Below, one piece after another: positions 22,432-34,346 of a DNA stretch of 64,000 nucleotides. The DNA is from Cylindrodendrum hubeiense (Eukaryota; Ascomycota; Sordariomycetes; Hypocreales; Nectriaceae). Both the position numbers and the translations under genes were made by a program. How positions within the stretch are numbered: position 1 is the stretch's first letter; the number at the start of each line of letters is the position of its first letter. The stretch is from the NCBI GenBank assembly GCA_014621425.1, contig JAANBB010000045.1:62001-126000 (forward strand). Reading direction: 5' to 3'. The notes under the pieces are model-generated. The model ran no database searches, had not been told where the DNA came from, and saw only the letters and a program-made list of their open reading frames with translations.

Positions 22432-23460
22432 ATGTCTGGCACAATGAAAGCCATCGTCATATCCGCCTTCGGCCCCGTCGAAAACCTCGTTATTAAAGAC
22501 GTTGAGAAGCCCTCTGCCACTTCAGGCAAGGCTCTTATCCGCATCCGCGCTTTTGGGATCAATCACGCTGAGATGCACATGCGCCGGGGTGAATGGGCCG
22601 AATCTGTACCCATTAGCGGTATAGAGTGTGTCGGCACGATCGAGGACTGCCCAGGTGGTGAGTTTGCTGTCGGGGCACCAGTCGCCTCAATCATGGGTGG
22701 CCTCGGACGAACAATCCCTGGCAGCTACGCCGAATATACTGTCACCAACGTCGACAATATTGTTGCTCTTAGTGCTCCGCAAGAGAAGTTGCCGCTCTCT
22801 TGGGCCGAGCTAGCTGCGATACCCGAGAGCTATGCCACAGCGTGGACATGCTTATTCAGAAATTTGGCGCTCGAAAATGGGCACAGGTTGCTGATCCGCG
22901 GTGCTACCTCTGCATTTGGGAGGGCCGCTATCAACCTGGCTGTTGAAGCAGGGGCAATTGTCACAGCTACCACTCGGAGCGAGAAAAAGTTCGCAGAGTT
23001 GAAGGCGCTGGGCGTCTCCGATGCCATTCTGGAAGGGCCAGGACTTCCTCAGCGTCTGAAGAAACAAGAAAAGCTCGAGAAGTTTGACCGGGTACTGGAG
23101 CTTGTGGGAAATAGCACGGTTGTGGAATCTTTGACTCTAGTTAGGCGGGATGGTCGCCTGTGTCTAGCAGGGTGGCTGGGGGGCTTGGATCCTATTCAGG
23201 GGCCTGGTCCACTCCCGGGCTTCAACCCTTTACTGCAGATGCCAAGTGGCGTCCACTTTAACTTCTTTGGCAGCTTTGTGTTTGGAAGTGCGGAATTTCC
23301 TTTATCAGATGTCCCATTGAAAGACATCGTTCAGAGTGTTGCCAATTCCAAGTTTGACGCCAAACCCTTCAAGATATTCAAGTTCAACGAGATCCAAGAT
23401 GCTCATAGGCTGATGGAATCTGGCCAAGCAAACGGGAAGATGGTTGTTGTTGTGGAATAG
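22432..23460 (+). CDS. MDR-family quinone oxidoreductase-like protein
   Basis: Single exon, 342 residues, starting at MSGTMKAIVISAFGP; the open frame extends 47 codons further up but that part reads as leader. It is a medium-chain dehydrogenase/reductase of the zinc-independent quinone-reductase type, expected to reduce quinones or enones with NADPH. Evidence is the N-terminal GroES-like fold (VLIRIRAFGINHAEMHMRRG region), the conserved WAELAAIPESYATAW segment that precedes the cofactor domain, and the nucleotide loop GATSAFGRAAINLAVEAGA. The cysteine/histidine zinc ligands of alcohol dehydrogenases are not seen. It ends 200 bases from the convergent cupin gene and marks the left end of the proposed aromatic-catabolism block, where quinone reduction would fit. 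That link is inference. Confidence 0.85.
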   Translation: MSGTMKAIVISAFGPVENLVIKDVEKPSATSGKALIRIRAFGINHAEMHMRRGEWAESVPISGIECVGTIEDCPGGEFAVGAPVASIMGGLGRTIPGSYAEYTVTNVDNIVALSAPQEKLPLSWAELAAIPESYATAWTCLFRNLALENGHRLLIRGATSAFGRAAINLAVEAGAIVTATTRSEKKFAELKALGVSDAILEGPGLPQRLKKQEKLEKFDRVLELVGNSTVVESLTLVRRDGRLCLAGWLGGLDPIQGPGPLPGFNPLLQMPSGVHFNFFGSFVFGSAEFPLSDVPLKDIVQSVANSKFDAKPFKIFKFNEIQDAHRLMESGQANGKMVVVVE

Positions 23461-23660
23461 ATGCGTCTTCACGTCGAATTAGATGGAATTCTGCCACAGA
23501 GTGTATCTAGTTACAATCTTAATCAGAGTTGGTTGGCGTGGAGTGGATGCTTGTATCGATTCAGACATGACAGATTATTTGTTCAACACAGAGAAAGCAC
23601 GGAGCCATGAGTTATAAAGTGCATCTCTTCATAGCTAATAATCCCGGACGAGCCACTCGT

Positions 23661-24288
23661 CTACTTCTTTGCTGCCTGCTTACGTGGAACTGGGATGGTG
23701 GCGTAATTCGACATGGCATCTAAGTGCTCCTTTGGAGAGATTGGCTTCCCTTCCTTCACATAAGTACCCAGCAGCTTGAAGTAGTTGATATAATAAGCCG
23801 GAGTATACGTGTTGACGAATTTGACCTCCTGGTCTGTCGGGTTGCTGAAGGTGTGCGGCGCTCGAACGGGTACCGTCACGAAGTCGCCCTCTTTCGCATC
23901 AATAAGGTCCTCCGTGCCGTCCGCCTTTGGGAGATGGTAGCGGATTGTCCCTTTCGTTGTAAGAAAAAGCTCATCGTGCATCTCATGCCAGTGAGCCGGA
24001 GGTCCTTTGAGGCCGGGCGGGAGAGTGAACTCGGCCGCACCAATACGATTGTCTACAACCAAGTAATCACAGGTAAGCCCTTGTCTCCTCGGCGATGGTA
24101 GGCAAGGATGAAGGCTTTGAATGGAGTGTTCCACGACCTAACCTACCTGTTCGGGATCCATCTTCTAGCACACGGCAAGTGATGAGCCCAAGCTTGAGTA
24201 TCTCGCCGTTCTTGGCTGGTACGAAATTGACCGGGATGTTATCCGTGGGCAGCGCGCGACCGGGGCCGAGTTCAACGTCGTCATCCAT
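23661..24288 (-). CDS. Cupin-domain protein
   Basis: Exons 24288-24147 and 24052-23661 join through a 94-base intron to 177 residues. It is a small single-cupin protein, like the quercetin-dioxygenase-like cupins. The metal-binding cupin motif 1 is HWHEMHDELFLTTKG (H-x-H with a following E), and motif 2 includes RAPHTFSNPTDQ. Such proteins bind Fe, Ni or Mn and act as dioxygenases or isomerases, or have no known reaction. The start is placed at MDDDVELGPG because the sequence before it looks non-coding, although the frame is open to 24468. The gene is convergent with the MDR enzyme and divergent from the flavin reductase, sharing a 561-base promoter region with the latter. Confidence 0.82.
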
Positions 24289-24849
24289 TTCAGAAGATGG
24301 TTCGGATAACAGCTTGGTATCCGAGAAAGAGGGTGAAACTAAAAAAATTTGGTAACTTGATTGACTGATGTGTTCAGAGGACAACCTTTCTTTTAACAAA
24401 AAGTACAGACGAAAAAGAATACGTGTTTTTATTGCCAATGTCTCATAGTTTTTGGTTCTCGTGGACATTGGCAGGACAACATGCGAATCTTGGTCCCGAA
24501 TTTCCCGACGGGGAATGCGGGCAATGGGCGAAACCTAGACGCCAAGAAGCCGAGCCTCTGTGGCTCTCGGCTTTTGATCCGCCCGCCAGCCGATGCCCGC
24601 ACCTCTCACGGAGAGCCCAGAATGGTTCCGCTTTTGGGACGAGCTAAGTCAGTGAACTCCGAAGGCTCTGTCATTGACGGCCGGTCACAAGCCTTTGGTC
24701 TAGCAAGTCCGAGTGTACATTACTTCACCCCCCTGGTATAAAACAATTACAAAACACGACCGAGGAACCAATGATCTACACTTTACCGCATAGTTTCAGC
24801 CAAAGTATCATTTTAAAACCAACTACTGATTTATTCACAAAGTCTCAAG
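24289..24849. promoter_or_regulatory. Divergent promoter, cupin and flavin reductase
   Basis: 561 bases between two divergent starts. It contains several CCGA/TCGG elements, among them GGTCCCGAATTTCCCGAC near 24490 and ACGGCCGGT near 24677. A shared control region is inferred. Confidence 0.45.
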
Positions 24850-25563
24850 ATGTATTATGAGCCAGGAAACGAGCCCGGAAACATTCCGCACAACCTTGCC
24901 CATGATCCATTCAAGGCATGCGTTGTTCCTCGCCCTATTGGGTGGATCTCTACCGTGTCAGCAACGGATCCGAACAAACACAACCTGGCACCTTACTCGC
25001 AGTTCAACAACTTGACCTTTGACCCGCCATACGTCATGTTCTCTGCCAACCAGAAGCCCGACCGGGAGCGGAAGGATACAGTGCGCAATGCTGAGCTCAC
25101 GGGCAAATTCTGCTGGAACCTGGCTACCTGGGATTTGCGCGATGCTGTCAACATTTCAGCTGAGCAGGTTGAATACGGTGTTGATGAGTTTGAGCGTGCT
25201 GGTCTGGAAAAGGAATTCAGCCGAGCATTGTCTGGTCAAAGTGTGCCAATGGTCAAGGCCAGTCCCGTTAAGTTTGAGTGCGTCTACCACTCAACCTTGC
25301 GATTACCTGCAAATCCCCCGATGGGCACCGTCGATATTGTCATCGGCAGGGTCGTTGCTGTGCACATCAGCGACGACGTCCTCACCAACGGCATGTTGGA
25401 CGTGAGTAAGACTCAGCCCATCGCTCGCTGCGGTTACTTCCAATATGCTGTCATCAGGGAGACGTTCGAAATGATAATCCCTGGTATGGACGATGCCACG
25501 CACGCAGGACTGGAAGGCAGCAGCGCGATACATAAGAAGATAAAAGAGGCCTCGGAGGAATAA
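24850..25563 (+). CDS. Flavin reductase-like FMN-binding protein (DIM6/NTAB)
   Basis: Single exon, 237 residues. The protein has the split-barrel FMN-binding fold of the DIM6/NTAB family (flavin reductase-like domain), whose members reduce flavin for partner oxygenases or act on small molecules themselves. Matching segments are ACVVPRPIGWISTVSATDP at about residues 25-43, then NLAPYSQFNNLTFDPPYVMF, and the helix around KDTVRNAELTGKFCWNLATW. The C-terminal IARCGYFQYAVI is also typical. The length fits the 'flavoprotein oxygenase' subgroup. No signal peptide is seen. It lies in the block of ring-modifying enzymes, but the salicylate-hydroxylase-type enzyme there carries its own NAD(P)H site and should not need it. 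Confidence 0.85.
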   Translation: MYYEPGNEPGNIPHNLAHDPFKACVVPRPIGWISTVSATDPNKHNLAPYSQFNNLTFDPPYVMFSANQKPDRERKDTVRNAELTGKFCWNLATWDLRDAVNISAEQVEYGVDEFERAGLEKEFSRALSGQSVPMVKASPVKFECVYHSTLRLPANPPMGTVDIVIGRVVAVHISDDVLTNGMLDVSKTQPIARCGYFQYAVIRETFEMIIPGMDDATHAGLEGSSAIHKKIKEASEE

Positions 25564-25931
25564 ATATTTTAGTACTGTCTTATTTACAATATACTTTGCT
25601 AGATTCTTCATCTTCTCCTTTTATGTGTTTACAGTTTAAGTGTATCGCAATCAGTGCCATTGAAGTTTGCAGAAATTTGGCCAAAGTACCCAGGCAAGTG
25701 GATGGCATGGGTTTGGTATGCAGAGGAAGATCCGGGCTTAGATGCCTGCAAGATATGGCAGGATGAATTTAGACATCAAAATATAATATTGAACAAGAGA
25801 ATTTTATGGGCCTAGTGTAATTAAAGCATAACTAATCATAGTAAAGGCTCTCCGAGGGGTTTGTAAATGTCCGTTGTTTCCATGTCTAAGAACCGCCTCT
25901 CACACTTGGTACTGGAATCGGTGTTTCACCA
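25564..25931. other. Convergent 3' intergenic region
   Basis: 368 bases between the 3' ends of the flavin reductase and regulator A. AT-rich; nothing coding is seen. Confidence 0.6.
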
Positions 25932-28545
25932 CTAACGCATTTCATCCAAGCACGAGAAATCCTGGTCATCTTGAAGATCAGCGCCCGGCAGATCCGTATC
26001 CATCGACACGAAATCTAGGTAGGGTGGTAAATCGGGATTGTCACCCACAAAGAAATCGCCCAACCCATCTAAATGTTCCAGGCTCCCCGGACTTGGCATT
26101 GTCATGTCCTGTTCGACTCGCAATGGAGAATCCATAAATGGAAGTGAAGGTATAGGGAGATCTGTTGGGTCTGCTGTATGAATCTGACCAGAGTGCTGTT
26201 GTTGTGTTTGTAATTGAGTGCTCAGTTGAGATTGTATAGGTTGGTTCGCAGGAGTTGTAATGTTCAGGTAGTCATTCGTAGCAGCCGTAGTTGAGGAGAA
26301 CGAACCGAGACTACCTCTACCAGAAGCTTGCCGCGAGCCCCTCCTGGCCTTTTTACTCAAAGCCTCTCGACGTGCCGAACGGGCCTTCTCCAACATTCTG
26401 ATCACCGAATGCCATTGCTGAGGTTTCCGGCCACTTAGCAGTGAGGACGGATGTTCCCATCTGAGCACAATAGCCTTTTCGACTGCTTTCCATGCTCTGT
26501 GTGAGCTCTTGCAAAGAGGGTCCATTTGCAGCCATACGAGAACCAGAGAGAATGCGTGCCACTGAGTATGGGAGCTGAAGAGCCAAAGCCATGGACGGGT
26601 GCGTGGGTCAGTCCGTAGCTTGTAGTGCAGCTCAATGACTTCGACTGCCACAATGAACAATCGTTGACGGTCATCTTCAGATATCACCGTTGCGTCTCGC
26701 AGGGGATTGCATCCGTGAAGCCTAACCTTGTTGAAGAGCATCCGTGAGAGTATGGTGGTGACCTGTTGGTTGACATGTTAGCGGAATCACACGTGTGGAT
26801 GTGATGGCATTAGAAGATTGCTTGTGAATCTAGTGAAGAGCCCCAACTCTGGAAACGTACCCAATGAAGTGCATTCGACGAAGGTGAATTCCGGAGGAAC
26901 CGCTCTGAGAATTGGGATTCGCAGTCATCAATCCAGTCGGCTCGCTCCTGCGACGTGAGATCCGCATAGCTCTTTCCCATTCTTCCACAGACCTTTCTCG
27001 AGTCTGCTATGCAACGATACATGTTGGTTACTTCACATCGCACGAGAGTGAAGGTCATGCCAGTGAAGCCTCGCTTCTCTAAAGGGTACTCCATCATTCC
27101 CGGATCTAACTGGGCGTCGTTTAGGTTCTGTGGTAGTCGAGTGTCAAAAGTACCCATCTCGAGCCTGTAAACGGTGTAAGTCATGCCATTCACCAACACA
27201 ACTAAGATTGTAGATTCTTACAGGTTATACTCGCCGGAATACTCCTCTGCTGAGGGAGCATCCAAGATGGCAATCTGCCACCACAGTCTTCGCCGCATTT
27301 CCATTTCGAATTTCGTCAGCTTGAGCAAATTGTCCTCTCGATGGAGTCCGAAGTTTTGTGCCAGTCGGATTGCCACGCCAGATAGATTCCAAGAAAGCCG
27401 AGGATCATGATGCCGAAGAAAGGCCAAGTACAAAGTCAGGGCCTGCAGTGGCCGGATGTCGTCGGTGTGTACCAGCATAGACCCCGAAAGCCTCCTTTCC
27501 AAGTCTTCACGTATGCGCGGCAAGACTTGTGCTTGGCCGTCCTGAAATATAGCCAAACATTCTTCTTCGGTGAGACTTGTTACGGCCCCGTAAGAAATAG
27601 CGAGAAGGACACATTCCATTCCATTGTCGGAGTTTTGTTGGCGTGATGCCATCATGTCTTGCTCTAGTGATGGTAGATGAAACAACTTGGTGAGTGGCTC
27701 TACTCTTTCCTTGTAAACACTCCACAGCTGTAATCTTTGCTCAAACAAGATATGTGAAGTCTTCTCTTTGAGAGTAAAGGAAGAATGCTGGGGGTCGTGA
27801 TTCTCTCTATTCCCAGCACAAAATTCCGTGGAAGTTTTCGGCATATGTTCCTGGACGTGTTGGATGTCCTCGCAGTCTTCGTCATCCATCGTGAACCCGC
27901 TGCTGGTCTATGCGAATCTTGTCAGAATATTAGTCGCAAGTTTGCACTTTTGCTTACCTCGGTACTGCACTCATCCCAAAACCATCGCTTCACGTATGTA
28001 TCTCTCCCATGATCGCGAACAATCCTACCAGGGCTCTCTTTGTGACTCAAAGAAGCACTGGGTACTTTGACGCTGGGCCATATTGTGCACTTATTCTCAC
28101 TCTCAACGACAAGGCCTGGCTCAGAGTGCTCAAAGCTAAAGCTTTGCTCGAATGGTTCAGCACCGATGGCTTGGTCGGAGCGCTCAACACCACCCATGGC
28201 CGCTGCATCTTCCGGGGCATAGCCCGAAGCCGAGTTTTGATGGCCATTGTATTCAGGATTGCATTGCTGGGCGAAATTGATACCGGGCATCTCTTGATCT
28301 CTTGGCTCAAGAGTTTGTACAACTCGTTCAAGTCTCTGGAGCATCGCCATAAGTTCGGGCGTTAGGGCGAGCTCTGAGCGGTTCGAGACATGGGGGAAGA
28401 CACATTCGCTTCCAATCTTGGAGCAACTGGTGCATGGCTGTTGTTTGTCGCATTTGACCTTTCGCTTGCTGCAGTTGACGCACGAACGCCGTTTTCGTCC
28501 AGCATTGCTGAGTCGTGTTGGAGCGGGGTTGACTGTGGTCGACAT
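25932..28545 (-). CDS. Zn2Cys6 transcription factor A
   Basis: Exons 28545-27958, 27907-27222, 27164-26861 and 26762-25932 join in phase (introns 50, 57 and 98 bases) to 802 residues. The N-terminus has the fungal binuclear zinc cluster starting SCVNCSKRKVKCDKQQPC at about residues 21-38, with the sixth cysteine near residue 48. A PELMAMLQRLERVVQTLE stretch that could form a short coiled coil follows. The middle contains the fungal-specific transcription-factor domain (Fungal_trans), visible as DIRPLQALTLYLAFLRHHD and MRRRLWWQIAILDAPSAEEY. The tail is Q/T-rich then acidic, as in activation regions. It is a close-range paralogue of regulator B at 30470: motifs occur in the same order and two intron positions agree, but its third intron is absent from B. 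It probably controls the neighbouring catabolic genes (inference). Confidence 0.9.
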
Positions 28546-28935
28546 CCTATTATCCTCAATTGTTGTTCCAAATGACTAACGAGAACAAAAAGCCAGGTTA
28601 AAGGTAAAGTAAGAACCCGATTTCTGGGACGTTGTGTCAATCAATAATGTAACGTGAGAATCAATTGACTCGTGCCAAAAATGGCTTGTAGGCTCAAGGG
28701 TCGCCTGCAAGCTAAGTGCTAGGGGGAGTGAACTATCGGCCGAAGCTGCCGAGCTCCCTCTAATCTCGACCGCTAGTACGCGTATCCATCTAGCCACCCG
28801 CCTCAATGTGCACATCAATAATCCGAGGCCACACCAATTCACGAGGCAGCCAAACTTTAGATGCAGTTGTATGTCAACTATCTCATTTGTCATCTCCATA
28901 GATTTCAAAGTCACTGCTTAATTTCAGGTATATAT
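28546..28935. promoter_or_regulatory. Promoter region of regulator A
   Basis: 390 bases between the start of regulator A and the end of the YCII-like gene, both on the minus strand. It contains a perfect TCGGCCGA palindrome at 28736-28743, about 190 bases before the regulator's ATG, which might mean self-regulation. Confidence 0.4.
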
Positions 28936-29413
28936 TTACACCGGAACTCTCTTCGGCCGAAAGAATGGATGCAGTTGAATATTTCCCACGTCCCAGACAA
29001 GCCCCTTGCTCAATGGATCATCCTTGAGTCGCGCCAACACAGTTTCCCTCGTTGATGCAAACACTATCATGGCACTGCCAGTAATCTTGATCGACTGCCC
29101 TGGGGAGAAGGGCTCCTCTAGAGTGGCTCCTAAAATGCCCGGCATCAGCTGGAAGTTATCGACAAAGTGTTGCTGAGGAGTTATCCCACCTCCGACTACC
29201 CAAAAGTCACTCGGGTCCGATTTCCGCTTTTCGATGTGTTGGCTACCGAGGCAATGTAAGCTCAATTATCTACAAATTACATCAGTAGACCTGGGCGCCA
29301 TCATAGTGAACTTACGAAAACACGGCGGTTCTCCGCTCTGCGGCATCTGGAAAGTCCGGAATATAAACAAGCCATTCCGACTTTTCGGGCTGTGAGGTTG
29401 ACGATGTGGCCAT
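28936..29413 (-). CDS. YCII-like small protein
   Basis: Exons 29413-29316 and 29242-28936 join through a 73-base intron to 134 residues. It resembles the YCII-related proteins, small ferredoxin-like-fold proteins often described as related to muconolactone isomerase. Matching features are EWLVYIPDFPDAAERR at the N-terminus, HIEKRKSDPSDFWVVGGG in the middle, and GSAMIVFASTRETVLARLKD followed by DPLSKGLVWDVG in the second half, which is the usual 'D.......G' end of the domain. The acceptor was chosen because the nearer upstream AG would give an immediate stop. Function is not established for fungal members, but its place between two paralogous regulators in an aromatic block fits an auxiliary role in a lactone or dienoate step. 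Confidence 0.75.
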
Positions 29414-30469
29414 GATGTTTTCAATTCTGACAATACTGGCGAATCCGTGCATATAGTAAGTCTACTGACCGTTCACTCTCCGTACATTAATTTCAAGTTG
29501 GGCTCGAATGGTAGATATTCCCTTATGTACGCTGCCCCTGGCGGCCGAAAAAGCCCGAGGATCCGACCCAGAGGCGGGCGCGCGGCCGAGCCCAGCATCT
29601 GACTCAGCTATTCGCAGCCAGGCCTACAGCCAGGCCTACAATCAACTAGCCAAAGTCACAGGTCGCGCGAGGCGAGCGCCACAGGAGAAAGGGGCGTCAC
29701 GCTTTGCGGTCTTCCAATAAAGTATCCTTCATTATTAAAGAAGGGTCCCTGGGTTTCTGGATGCAACGGTGCAATTGTCCCACTCTACTTGTAGATGTGA
29801 ATCGGTGACAGCATTGGAGGATTTGACGTATCTCGAATAGTGTCTGACAGTGACTAGACTCAGTAATCTACGAAGACCTGGAACTGGCAACTTCGGTAGC
29901 ATTTCAGGCACCTGGTGCTCCCAGCGAGGAGATGGCTCTCATCAGTTCCCCCTGATGAGCACTCTGGCGCTGCGTTACCCTTGTCGGCTTGAGAGATGCT
30001 TTGTAAAGCCAGCAAATTTAGGCATGTTAGCGCCGCATTAAAACCTGGAGGATCCAATCATTTCTGTCTTTTCAGCCATCTCGAACGCTAAGATATGCCG
30101 AGGCCTTTCCCCGCACTTCGCTTCTAGCCAACCTGGGGTACATGAGGCTTGTCGTGAGGGCCTGACCACGCGTAGTGAGTGAATGCGCGCCCGTCAAAAC
30201 CCCGACCCCGCCTCAATGATCGGTGCTATCTATTGTCGATCGCATGTAATAATATCAATAGTTCTCATTCAACGTCTTCTTGCTCGGGCGTTTCTGTCCT
30301 TCAACCCTGCCACCTGAACAACTTGCCCAGAGCGTCACGACCCAATCCTGTCTGCGAACCAAGACGCGGTGGTCATCGAAATCCTATCCTTCCTCGCCAA
30401 AGCTTCTTCCTTGCGACGCGATAGGCCCCGAGAATCATCAAATCACGATTATTTTCGCGTGGGTCGGAG
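29414..30469. promoter_or_regulatory. Divergent promoter, YCII-like gene and regulator B
   Basis: About 1.06 kb without a gene. It has GCGGCCGAA (29541-29549) and CGGCCGAG (29583-29590), variants of the cluster palindrome, about 130-170 bases upstream of the YCII-like start. A short direct repeat (CAGCCAGGCCTA, twice) lies around 29620-29640. ORFs in this part look like chance. Confidence 0.45.
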
Positions 30470-33071
30470 ATGGAGCCGGAGATGGAGCCAGAGATGGAGG
30501 ATACTATCATCTCGGCTTGGAACACCACCGACTCGGACCAGCAGCAGCAGCAGCAGCAACAAGATACAGGTCAACCACAATCGCAATCCCAAAATTCGCC
30601 CAAGCAACGCACAGTCTGTGTCGTGTGTCGCCGGCGCAAGGTGGGATGCGACAAGAGGCGACCGTGCCAGCACTGCAAGAAGGCTGGCATCGAATGCGTC
30701 TATCCCCCTGATGGCAAATCCGCAGCGCGAGATGCAATCGCAGACGCTCAAATCCTGGGACAACTTCGCCGCCTGGAGCCCATGTTCAAGAGCCTGGTGG
30801 ATTGCATGGAGCAGGGCGCCGTGTTCCCCTTCTCGCCAGGTTCCCATCCCACAATTCCCACTCTGGCTCAACAGTCGCGCCCAGATTCTGGGGACAACGC
30901 AGCACCCACACCCCCTCATTCTGTCGGGTCCGTCGGGTCCGCTAGCGCCGCTGGCCGCCAGGTTGAGCGCCGTAGTGACAATGGCCAATCTGAGACCCAA
31001 CAGGTTCCGACTCCACTAGGACATCACTCGCCACCGCAAGAAAGCCAAGATACAGATGCCATCCCCACTGCCCCGGATAGAGCCGGAGGGGCTGTTCAGG
31101 AGAGCTCCGCGCTGTCTTGGTCACCATACGGAACAACAGGGGGCCAGCTGGTCAGGGATGGCAGCCAGAACAAATACGTCAGCGGCACATTCTGGGATGC
31201 TCTGCATGCTGAGGTGAGTTTAACAATCCCCTGGTCTGTGATACGCCGCATTCCTGCAGCGACTATGGGCTGACCACTAATTCTGTTTCCTAGAACACCG
31301 CGGGCGACGCTGTGTTAACTGATGATGAGTCCGATCACGAGGATCAGGCCTTTTCAACAGAGCCGGATCCGTCATTACACTATGCCATCATCTTCACGAG
31401 CTGTGCCCAGCAAAAGAGCTTGCACTCACTTCATCCTTCTCAGCAGCACAGGCTCTTAGCTTGGCAGCTATTCAAGGCCAACGTTCACCCAGTAGCGACC
31501 ATCCTACACGTGCCTTCAGTCGAGCCGATGCTTCTCGAAGCCATGCAGAACTTGCAAAACCTTACACCGCCGCTAGAAGCTCTGATGTTCGTGGTGTACT
31601 TCGGGGCAGTCAATAGCCTTTCTGAAGATGCCTGCGAAATACAATTCGGAGCTGAGCAATCTGCATTGGTAGCCAGATTTCGACACGGCGCTGACAATTC
31701 CATTGCTCGTTCCAAGCTGATGGAAACCGATGACATTCTGACACTGCAAACATTTGTTCTATACTTGGTCCTATTACGGTCTCTTGACCCCAAGTATTCG
31801 TGGAGTCTGACTGGGTTGGCCGCTCGGCTAACACAGTCTCTTGGCATGCACCGCGATGGAAGCACACTTAACCTCACTCCCTTTGACACGGAAATGCGCC
31901 GACGGTTGTGGTGGAGCATTTGCATCCTCGACACACCCGCTTCTGAAGATCATGCTTGTTCCCCTAGCCTGTAAGTCAAACCCCATTTCTGAATACAGGT
32001 CTTGCGCGTACTAGGACTAACTGAGATCGAATATCTAGCATGGAGCTTAGCAGCTTCGATTCGAAACCTCCCCTTAACATAAATGATTCGGAGATCTACC
32101 CTGGAATGACGGAATACCCTGTCGAGTCAACAGACATGACGGACATGTCCTTCACCGTAGTTCGCTGTTGGGCCTCGGACATGTGGCGGATGATGATCGA
32201 TACGAGAAGAACCCACCCAGATACCGGCAAGAACTTCATGTCCATGACAATCACTGAGAAGGAAGCATGGATCGACAAGCAACACGAGGACATCACCAAC
32301 CGACTTTCTGGAAACAAATCGTCTCGGGAATCATTACACTATTTGACCAGTGCCTTCATTGCAACAATAATCTGCGATCTTAGGCTTTTGGTCTTCAACC
32401 CGCTCAAGCCGGAGATTTCTCTCACTGAGCAGCAAAAGCAGCGTGTCTTCCGAGATGCCATAGAATGCATGACACAATCGTATAAACTACGTACCGATCC
32501 TCGGGTAGAGCAATGGGCGTGGTTAACAAGAGGCTACAATGAATGGCGCGCGTTCGCCATTGTTCTCTCGGAATTGTCTAGCCGGCCGCTCGCAAGAGAC
32601 GCCGACAAGGCATGGCGAGTAGTGGAGCAGAGTGCGGTGCTTCGGTGGGACTCATCTGTCAAGCATCGCCGAGGCCACCAATGGCGTTCGGTCATGATGA
32701 GTATTGAAAAGGCAAGGAGGCGGAGAAAGAAGGAATTGGGCCGCCGCCAGTCGTCTTCATCGGTTCGATCCGCCTCCAATGCCTTTTCTGGAAGAGGCCT
32801 ACTTCCCCAAGAGAGATTCGGATCACCGGGCGTGACACGACAAAGGATGGACTATCTACAAAGTAATCTAGGATATGCGGGCCTTTTTGAAAGCCCCGAG
32901 GAACAAGTACAAGACTTGCACGCATCGGTGTACCACCAGGGCGAGGGTTTGGCACCACTTACCGGTACGGAGTCCGGAGACTTTGGCAACGAAGATGCAG
33001 AGCTATACTTCAACCCAGAGTTTCTTAACACACCACAGATGAAAGACCCTCTTAGCACAGGAACTAGTTAA
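30470..33071 (+). CDS. Zn2Cys6 transcription factor B
   Basis: Exons 30470-31213, 31294-31970 and 32039-33071 join in phase (introns 80 and 68 bases) to 817 residues. A glutamine run of eight precedes the binuclear zinc cluster TVCVVCRRRKVGCDKRRPC at about residues 48-66. The Fungal_trans domain is seen as DDILTLQTFVLYLVLLRSLD and MRRRLWWSICILDTPASEDH. Regulator A has the same motifs at the same spacing, and both share YPGM/DPGM(T/M)EYP and YKLRTDPR segments. B has no intron where A has its 98-base third intron, so the pair differ by one gain or loss. The C-terminus is acidic and D/E-rich. It is likely a nuclear activator of the block. The first of three clustered in-frame ATGs was taken as start. 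Confidence 0.9.
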
Positions 33072-33335
33072 ATTTCCAGAGCTAGAATCAATCTCTTGCG
33101 GTTCTAGAGAGTCTCTAAAAGCTACTGCTCTTTTAGTGTAAGCTGTTCGAGCCTCGACTTGAGCTTGAGCTGGTCAATGCTGTATTCATATGGATTCCAT
33201 GGGATAATACAAATAACATACTCAAAACTCTTATAATTCTGTACTCTAACAAGTATGCTGTGCCTTGTTCCACCTTGACCTGTTGTCCTTAGCCAAGGGG
33301 CTGCCGCGTAACGCGGAATTTGTCAGACAAAATTG

Positions 33336-34346
33336 CTATTGCAATCTCCCTTTCATCAGTTCCTTAATTTCCTCTTCCGTCATCTCCGATATGCCCAAAA
33401 CTTCGTTATCATCCTTGTATCCCTCCGCAAATCGCGGCGCAAAAGTTGCTCTGGATGCATATGCGGCAAATGCTTTGGGGCTAAACTTGCCCAATGCCAG
33501 CTCCTTTTTAGCCTCTTCCACAAGCTTCTCAGTGTCGACGGGAGTTGATGCCCAGGCGTGCTCCTTATCAAGGCTCTGAACAAGTTCAAGAAGCTGTCGT
33601 GGTGTAATTGAGAAATCCTGGATGCGAACGGCTCTGTTTTTTGTTGCATTGTACTTGCTTAGAACGGCTACCACGGCTTTCGAAACGGTGCGGATTCGCG
33701 TGCTGTAGAACTTAGTATCGCCGCCGTCGAAGAAGCTCACTGTCCGCGTGGAGAAATCCATGAACGCATTTAACGACAAGCCCACATCCAGTAACAAGCT
33801 GGTGTAGAGGTAGGTATATGTGAGACCCGTCTCTCTGGCCTTCTTCTCAAGATAAGCCTCGACCTGCACCTTGATTTGGTATGTCGGGAAAGTGCTAATT
33901 TCGCTGTTTTGAAGATCTGCCCCGAACTCTGAAGGCAAGAACCGCTTTACTCCGGCGGCCGCTGCAGCATCAATGAGATTGAACTGGTGTTGTATCCCAG
34001 TGCTTTTGCCGAGGATGCAAACCACAGCATCCACACCTCGAAGTGCATCTTTCAGAGACTCGTGCGATTTATAATCGACCGTTGCAATGCGGACCTGCTT
34101 TGGGTAGTCGACTGGTCGGCTTTCGCTGTGCACCAGCACGGTCACGTTGAACCTGGCTGAGTCGAGGACGGCGGCTAGAACCTGTTTCCCGAAGTTTCCG
34201 CTAGCCTAGAGTGCGAGGATGTATCAGCATCTGGTTCTATTTAACAACAAGAGACCCATAGGAATAAGTATAGGTAGAGGGTAGTGGTTTACCCCAGCCA
34301 ACGCAACATTCTTAATGATGACTTCGTCAGTAGTCGTCATCGTCAT
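33336..34346 (-). CDS. NmrA-like / isoflavone-reductase-like protein
   Basis: Exons 34346-34293 and 34205-33336 join through an 87-base intron to 307 residues. It belongs to the atypical short-chain dehydrogenases of the NmrA / isoflavone reductase / PCBER group, which bind NAD(P)H. The split nucleotide motif is restored by splicing (VALAGASGNFGKQVLAAVLD, residues 14-33). Further features are DAVVCILGKSTGIQHQFNLI and GVKRFLPSEFGADLQN, where PSEFG is typical of the family, and a lysine at the expected active-site place in TYQIKVQVEAYLEKKA. The protein may reduce an aromatic or dienone intermediate, or be a redox sensor as NmrA is; sequence alone does not decide. It is convergent with regulator B (gap 264 bases). 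Confidence 0.85.
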
